DNA of 9,061 nucleotides from Planctomycetota bacterium (GTDB lineage: Bacteria > Planctomycetota > B129-G9): assembly GCA_003644325.1 (NCBI GenBank), contig QNCA01000035.1, positions 1 through 9,061 on the forward strand, in the 5' to 3' direction. The notes below the pieces were generated by a model. That model did no database searches, was not told the DNA's origin, and saw only the letters and a list, made by a program, of their open reading frames with translations. Positions 5,382-9,061 of this stretch are shown piece after piece. The position numbers and the translations under genes were made by a program. Numbering within the stretch: position 1 is the stretch's first letter; each line of letters starts with the position of its first letter.

Positions 5382-6521
5382 TTATCCGAGGACCTTCCTG
5401 TAAATTTCGACGGTTTTGCGCGCCGTCTCTTCCCAGCGGAAATGCGCGGCGCGCTCCAGCCCCTTCCCTATCAGATTACCGCGCAACTCATCGTTTGACA
5501 AGACGGAATGGACGGCGGATGCAATTTCTTCCGGATTCATTGGGTCGAACATCAACGCCGCATCGGCGACCATCTCCGGCACGGAGGCCACGCGCGAGCA
5601 CACAACGGGCACGCCGCAGGCCATGGCCTCCAGCGGCGGGAAGCCGAAGCCCTCGAAAAGCGTGGGGAATACGAGCATCTCCGCGGCACAATAGAAAATC
5701 GGCAGGTCTTCGTCGGATACGAAACCCGTGAATATCACATTCTCTTTCAGGCCCAGTCCGTCAACGGCCTCGTATATTTTTTCCGCGCCGAACCAGTCGG
5801 AGCCGCCGAGGACGAGTTTGTGCTCGATGCCGTATTCGGAACGCATTATCGAGTATGCCTTGAGCAAGTTGACATGGTTCTTGCTGGGGTGGTCGAGGCG
5901 CGCGATGTAAACAAGAAAGGGGTCTTTAACGCCGTGCTTTTCCGCGATGTGATTGCGGCACTCATCCTTGTCACGCTGGTGGAACTTGTCGAAGTCCAAG
6001 CCGGGATGAATGACCGTTACGCGGTCTTCCGCAATACCGAAGAAGTCGACCACGTCGTTCTTCGTGAATTTGCTGTCGGAGATTACGTGGTCCAGTTTGC
6101 GGGCGAAGGCCCGGGCCATCCGTTTCAGGTAAATATCGCGGACCTTGCCGTACTTGTTCTTGACGTGATAGGTGCCCAGGTCGTGAATGGTGCCGACAAG
6201 TTTGCATGGCCTTCGCGACATCAGGCGCTGCTGTGTGGAGAGATGTATGAGGTCTATCTTTTCTCTCTTTGCGATTCGCGGCAGCGCGGTATGGTGCCAG
6301 ATGAGATTCGGGAAAGGCTTTCGGTACTTTGATGCATACGGGCTTATGGTCAGCCGTCGCGAAGCAGGCGGAAAGGAGTCGAGCGCATCCTCGCGCGCGA
6401 TGAGGACGAACTCGTCCTCCGCATCGGCCGCGAGGAGATATCGGGGCAGACATATCTCGTACTGGCCTATGCCTGACCTGCCGCCGTCGGAGTATGAAGC
6501 GACGAAACCTATCCGTGGCAT
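5382..6521 (-). CDS. Glycosyltransferase family 4, mannosyltransferase-like
   Basis: A 379-residue retaining GT-B glycosyltransferase of family 4, expected to transfer a sugar from a nucleotide donor to a growing surface glycan at the cytoplasmic face of the membrane. The N-terminal acceptor domain shows SGIGQYEICLPRYLL near 16-30 and TIHDLGTYH near 111-119. The donor-binding half has ARLDHPSKNHVNLLKAY, TGFVSDEDL, and the E-x7-E motif as E290 to E298 (EGFGFPPLE), followed by MACGVPVV and the usual SVPEMVADAALMF segment. There is no signal peptide or membrane helix. Length and motifs resemble O-antigen or core mannosyltransferases, but donor and linkage cannot be told from sequence. The ATG at 6521 has only a distant AAGG upstream. 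It is separated from gmhA by the D repeats and from the next glycosyltransferase by copy E, and probably belongs to the same transcript. Confidence 0.95.
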   Translation of the reverse strand: MPRIGFVASYSDGGRSGIGQYEICLPRYLLAADAEDEFVLIAREDALDSFPPASRRLTISPYASKYRKPFPNLIWHHTALPRIAKREKIDLIHLSTQQRLMSRRPCKLVGTIHDLGTYHVKNKYGKVRDIYLKRMARAFARKLDHVISDSKFTKNDVVDFFGIAEDRVTVIHPGLDFDKFHQRDKDECRNHIAEKHGVKDPFLVYIARLDHPSKNHVNLLKAYSIMRSEYGIEHKLVLGGSDWFGAEKIYEAVDGLGLKENVIFTGFVSDEDLPIFYCAAEMLVFPTLFEGFGFPPLEAMACGVPVVCSRVASVPEMVADAALMFDPMNPEEIASAVHSVLSNDELRGNLIGKGLERAAHFRWEETARKTVEIYRKVLG

Positions 6522-6550
6522 AATCTTGAGACCTTAGACTGAAACCCGGA

Positions 6551-6691
6551 GACTAAGAACTCAAGTTGACTGACTGCCCTACGGTGGCAGTCACCAATCT
6601 ACGAGCTGGTCCACCCCCTGATAAATCAGGGGATCTGCGCTCCGTAATTGGTGACAGTCACCGAAGTCACCAAAGTCAACTTGACTAAGAA
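6551..6691 (+). repeat. Structured intergenic repeat, copy E, with flanking direct and inverted repeats
   Basis: The core unit runs from GGTGGCAGTCACC (6583-6595) to GGTGACAGTCACC (6650-6662). It has TCTACGAGC, a hairpin pairing CCCCTGAT (6615-6622) with ATCAGGGG (6625-6632), and GCGCTCCGTAATTGG. TACG-AGC (6600-6606) pairs with GCT-C-CGTA (6639-6646). Outside the core, TCAAGTTGAC (6561-6570) is exactly inverted at 6675-6684. GACTAAGAA occurs as a direct repeat at 6551-6559 and 6683-6691, the second copy overlapping the stop codon of the upstream glycosyltransferase gene. The direct repeats look like a 9-base target duplication around a mobile unit. Confidence 0.85.
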
Positions 6692-7902
6692 TTTTGACTT
6701 TTAGGCTGGTTTATTGTTCGAATTATCGTTTGTTCCAGCCGGTCGCCGGCAACCCCGGGAGAGAATTCTTCGGCGGCTCTCTTTCTGCCATAGGCGCCCA
6801 TTTCCCTGGCAAGGTCTCTGTTACCAAGCACCTCGTCGATGCGGGCGGCCAGCGCCTCGGGCGTAATCTCTCGCACAAGGTATCCGCACTTGCCGTCCTC
6901 AAGCCACTGGGATATGCCGCCCACATCAAAGGCGACGACCGGCCGCGAGCGCGCCATGGCCTCGATGCCGACCAGGCAGAACGGCTCCGCCCAGACGGAG
7001 GGCACCACGACGAGGACCGCATCCTCGAAGTGCTTATCAATCTCATGATGCGGCACCCAGCCAAGAAACTCCACCCTGTCGTTTATATCCAGAGTGTTTG
7101 CGAGTTTCTTATTCGCTTCAAGCGCGCTGCCTACCCCGATGACCCTGAGACGCGCATGATTCCTGAGCAGCGTCATCGCCTTGACGAGCATGTCCAAGCC
7201 CTTCGAGCGGATGACCTGGCCGACAAAAAGCACGATATCGCTGTCATCGCTGACAGGCGGAAACTCCCTTGCCGGAATCTGCGTGTGACCGGGGATCACG
7301 TCTATCCTGTCGGGGTCGAAGCGATTCAGCACGAGTTCCGACTTCATGTGATTGCTGAGGACGACGACGCGGTGCATCCTGCGATGCACGTCAAGGAGGC
7401 TCCGCCTTTCTTTCAGGCTGTAGAATGTGGGCAGGCATCCGTAGCGCAGCGGCCTGCCCATGAAACACCCCAGCGCGAGGCATTTCCACGACAGCGGCCG
7501 CGTGCATATCTTCCTGCTGACGGGGAAGTAGCGCGTCTCTCGCAGGCAATAAAGGAAGTGGTCCTGGATGAGCGCTATGGTCGGCATGCGCGCGACAAGC
7601 GCCTCCAGGAACCGGCAGTTGCGCGACTTGTGGAGGAGCGCGACGTCGGGCCGCCACCGTTCGCAGATTTCGTCGAGAAATTTCCGGTAATCATCCACGC
7701 CGCCGCCGTCGGGAATATGCGCCGAATCTTCAAAGACGGTCTTGTACCTGTCCTCATCGGTGCCGGTGGTGCGCTCATAGAGCAGAACGTGCCTGTGACC
7801 GCGCTCTTTGAGCACGCTCGCGACCTGAAAGACGAACTGCTCCAGCCCGCCCTTGAATCCCAGTGATTCGCCGATTGTGATAGTTGTGAAGGATTTCGCC
7901 AT
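6685..7902 (-). CDS. Glycosyltransferase family 4 with Cys-rich acceptor domain
   Basis: A 405-residue GT-B, family 4 glycosyltransferase, probably cytosolic or peripheral to the membrane. The N-terminus carries the Gly-rich acceptor-domain motif GFKGGLEQFV at 15-24. The donor domain shows FVGQVIRSKGLDMLVKAM, VEFLGWVPHHEI, and E-x7-E at E306-E314 within AEPFCLVGIE, followed by AMARSRPVV and DVGGISQWLEDGKCGYLV. Five Cys residues (119, 133, 141, 146, 156) follow the QDH motif at 113-115. Many family-4 enzymes have a Cys cluster at this position, so metal or disulfide stabilisation is possible but unproven. The ATG at 7902 begins 8 bases after the stop of the phosphodiesterase gene and has no clear Shine-Dalgarno, which suggests coupling. 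The acceptor and donor sugars are unknown. Confidence 0.94.
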   Translation of the reverse strand: MAKSFTTITIGESLGFKGGLEQFVFQVASVLKERGHRHVLLYERTTGTDEDRYKTVFEDSAHIPDGGGVDDYRKFLDEICERWRPDVALLHKSRNCRFLEALVARMPTIALIQDHFLYCLRETRYFPVSRKICTRPLSWKCLALGCFMGRPLRYGCLPTFYSLKERRSLLDVHRRMHRVVVLSNHMKSELVLNRFDPDRIDVIPGHTQIPAREFPPVSDDSDIVLFVGQVIRSKGLDMLVKAMTLLRNHARLRVIGVGSALEANKKLANTLDINDRVEFLGWVPHHEIDKHFEDAVLVVVPSVWAEPFCLVGIEAMARSRPVVAFDVGGISQWLEDGKCGYLVREITPEALAARIDEVLGNRDLAREMGAYGRKRAAEEFSPGVAGDRLEQTIIRTINQPKSQNS

Positions 7903-7910
7903 GTCAAAAT

Positions 7911-9061
7911 CTATCGGTGACCGGAATTCTCAATCCATTCCCCTGCGGCGCTGCGCATCAATCCGTACATGTCCGTGATGCACTTCGGGAACGGGTCGGG
8001 CTGCGTGTTCGTCATGAAGAGCGCGTATGAATCCTTGTCGTCGGGGTGATAGCCGTGCATGCCGAAAAGCGGCTTGTCGCCCATGTAACTGGGCACGATG
8101 AGCGCTCCCGCATCCATCAGGCACATCAACTCGCCGAACTGCCTGTCCTCGAAATACACGCCGAGTTCCTTCAACTCTTCGTCGCTGAGGATCCTGGCGC
8201 AGTCGATTTTACTCAGCGTCTCCGTTATGCGTTTCCGCGCCTCGTCGTTCATGAACCAGAACCTGCCGACGGTGGAGTCGTACATCGCGACGTAGTCCGC
8301 CCCGAACTTCAGCCCCAGCGCTTCGATGTCGCTTATCATGTCGTACGTCCGGTGAATCTCGGCCATGCCGTGGTCGCTGAAGAGATACATATCGACCATG
8401 TCGTATTTCTGCGAAGCGAGTTGATAGACTTCGCGGAAGCGCTCTTCGTACCACTTTATTTTGTTCCTTACGACATCCGAGTCGCGGCTGTTGAAGTGGA
8501 GCATCGCGTCGAGGTCGGAAGTGTAAAGGAAAGCGAAAGAAATCTCTCCTTCGCGTACAGCCTGCGTCATTTGCGCGATGCGCTCCTCCTCCGGGTCGGC
8601 CCAGTTTGTAAAAAGGTGCGGCACACTATTTTCAACGAGGAAATCAACGATGGTCTTGCCGACGTTGAGGCCGCCCGGCTTGAACAGGTCGCGCTTTTCG
8701 CAGGTGTCGAACAGGTGGTAGTACTTGAACGGAATGTTGTATAGTTGGAAGTACCCGGAGAAGTTCAGGCGCTTCTTGACCATCTTGCTCAACTGACAGC
8801 GCAGGCGCGAACGGTTTGCAACGATGCCTGGAAGGAAGCGGAAAATCCTGAGCAACTTGAAGGGAGAGGTCTCCGGCGCGTAGTAGAAAAAGTTCCAGTG
8901 TTTGTGTTCACAGGGCGTCCTGCCGGAAAGTATGGACGGGATGCACGCGGAAGAAAAGCCGAAGACCGTGCGAAGCGGCGCCTTTGTCGGCAGGATGTCC
9001 GACATGAAGTCGAGGTCCTTCGCAATGTCGTAGCCGAAGGCGTCGATGAAAACGAATATAG
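7911..9061 (-). CDS. Type I phosphodiesterase / nucleotide pyrophosphatase family protein (5' end cut)
   Basis: Alkaline-phosphatase-superfamily hydrolase; 382 residues are visible. The frame is open to the right edge, so the start is missing, although the first visible residues, IFVFIDAFGYD, are the usual N-terminal beginning of the fold, so little is likely lost. Counting from that Ile, the expected metal ligands are D6, D184 and H188 (DLDAMLH), D229 and H230 (FSDHGM), and H335 (GMHGYHP). The nucleophile region reads FSSACIPSILSG at about 35-46. The typical Thr/Ser-x-Pro position is occupied by Cys39, with Ser36 and Ser37 just before it. The family hydrolyses phosphodiester or pyrophosphate bonds. 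The linked glycosyltransferase suggests action on a glycan, lipid-linked or nucleotide-sugar substrate; that is inference. An internal Met at 9005 is not the true start, because the IDAFG motif lies upstream of it. Confidence 0.9.
   Translation of the reverse strand, partial: IFVFIDAFGYDIAKDLDFMSDILPTKAPLRTVFGFSSACIPSILSGRTPCEHKHWNFFYYAPETSPFKLLRIFRFLPGIVANRSRLRCQLSKMVKKRLNFSGYFQLYNIPFKYYHLFDTCEKRDLFKPGGLNVGKTIVDFLVENSVPHLFTNWADPEEERIAQMTQAVREGEISFAFLYTSDLDAMLHFNSRDSDVVRNKIKWYEERFREVYQLASQKYDMVDMYLFSDHGMAEIHRTYDMISDIEALGLKFGADYVAMYDSTVGRFWFMNDEARKRITETLSKIDCARILSDEELKELGVYFEDRQFGELMCLMDAGALIVPSYMGDKPLFGMHGYHPDDKDSYALFMTNTQPDPFPKCITDMYGLMRSAAGEWIENSGHR

Noticed and set aside
5508..6332. 274-codon plus-strand frame across the first glycosyltransferase
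   Set aside because: Antisense to a gene with the E-x7-E motif and full family-4 layout; no motifs of its own.
6694..7866. 390-codon plus-strand frame across the second glycosyltransferase
   Set aside because: Long but antisense, His/Arg-rich and motif-free.
8046..8744. 232-codon plus-strand frame across the phosphodiesterase
   Set aside because: Antisense to the metal-ligand motifs of the phosphodiesterase; no motifs of its own.

Overview
The window looks like chromosomal DNA of an uncultured diderm (Gram-negative) bacterium. The case for an outer membrane is the pair gmhA and hldE, which make ADP-heptose for LPS-type glycans, next to two family-4 glycosyltransferases. Coding DNA is GC-rich and tightly packed, and several gaps are visibly more AT-rich. 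No gene gives a phylum; a PVC- or Hydrogenedentes-like lineage is only a guess. There are no RNA genes, no transposase and no CRISPR array.

Layout from left to right: a metallophosphoesterase on the minus strand, cut by the left edge; a divergent gap with a good sigma-70-like promoter; on the plus strand a possible 38-codon small ORF, a DUF2062-Maf fusion gene and cutA; a 474-base convergent gap full of repeats; then a minus-strand run that is transcribed from right to left. That run begins with an alkaline-phosphatase-superfamily phosphodiesterase (cut by the right edge) and continues through two GT4 glycosyltransferases and gmhA to hldE. gmhA and hldE overlap by 4 bases (ATGA). The phosphodiesterase and the first glycosyltransferase are 8 bases apart. 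This run is best read as a surface-polysaccharide or lipid A-core operon: GmhA and HldE supply ADP-heptose, the glycosyltransferases transfer sugars, and the phosphodiesterase acts on an unknown phosphoester.

The most unusual content lies between the genes. Every gap longer than about 10 bases holds a copy of one structured repeat: near-palindrome GGTGAC-W-GTCACC, an arm with CTACGAGC, a central hairpin, an arm with GCTCCGTA, and the near-palindrome again. There are five main copies (A-E) plus one variant tandem unit and one lone palindrome. The stems change sequence while keeping pairing. The three copies lying between co-directional genes all have the same orientation relative to transcription. 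Copies A and C share an extra 49-base left arm. Copy A is split by a second hairpin repeat that recurs on the other strand near 2776-2817. Copy E is flanked by 9-base direct repeats. This reads as a non-autonomous, REP/MITE-like family that may also act in RNA.
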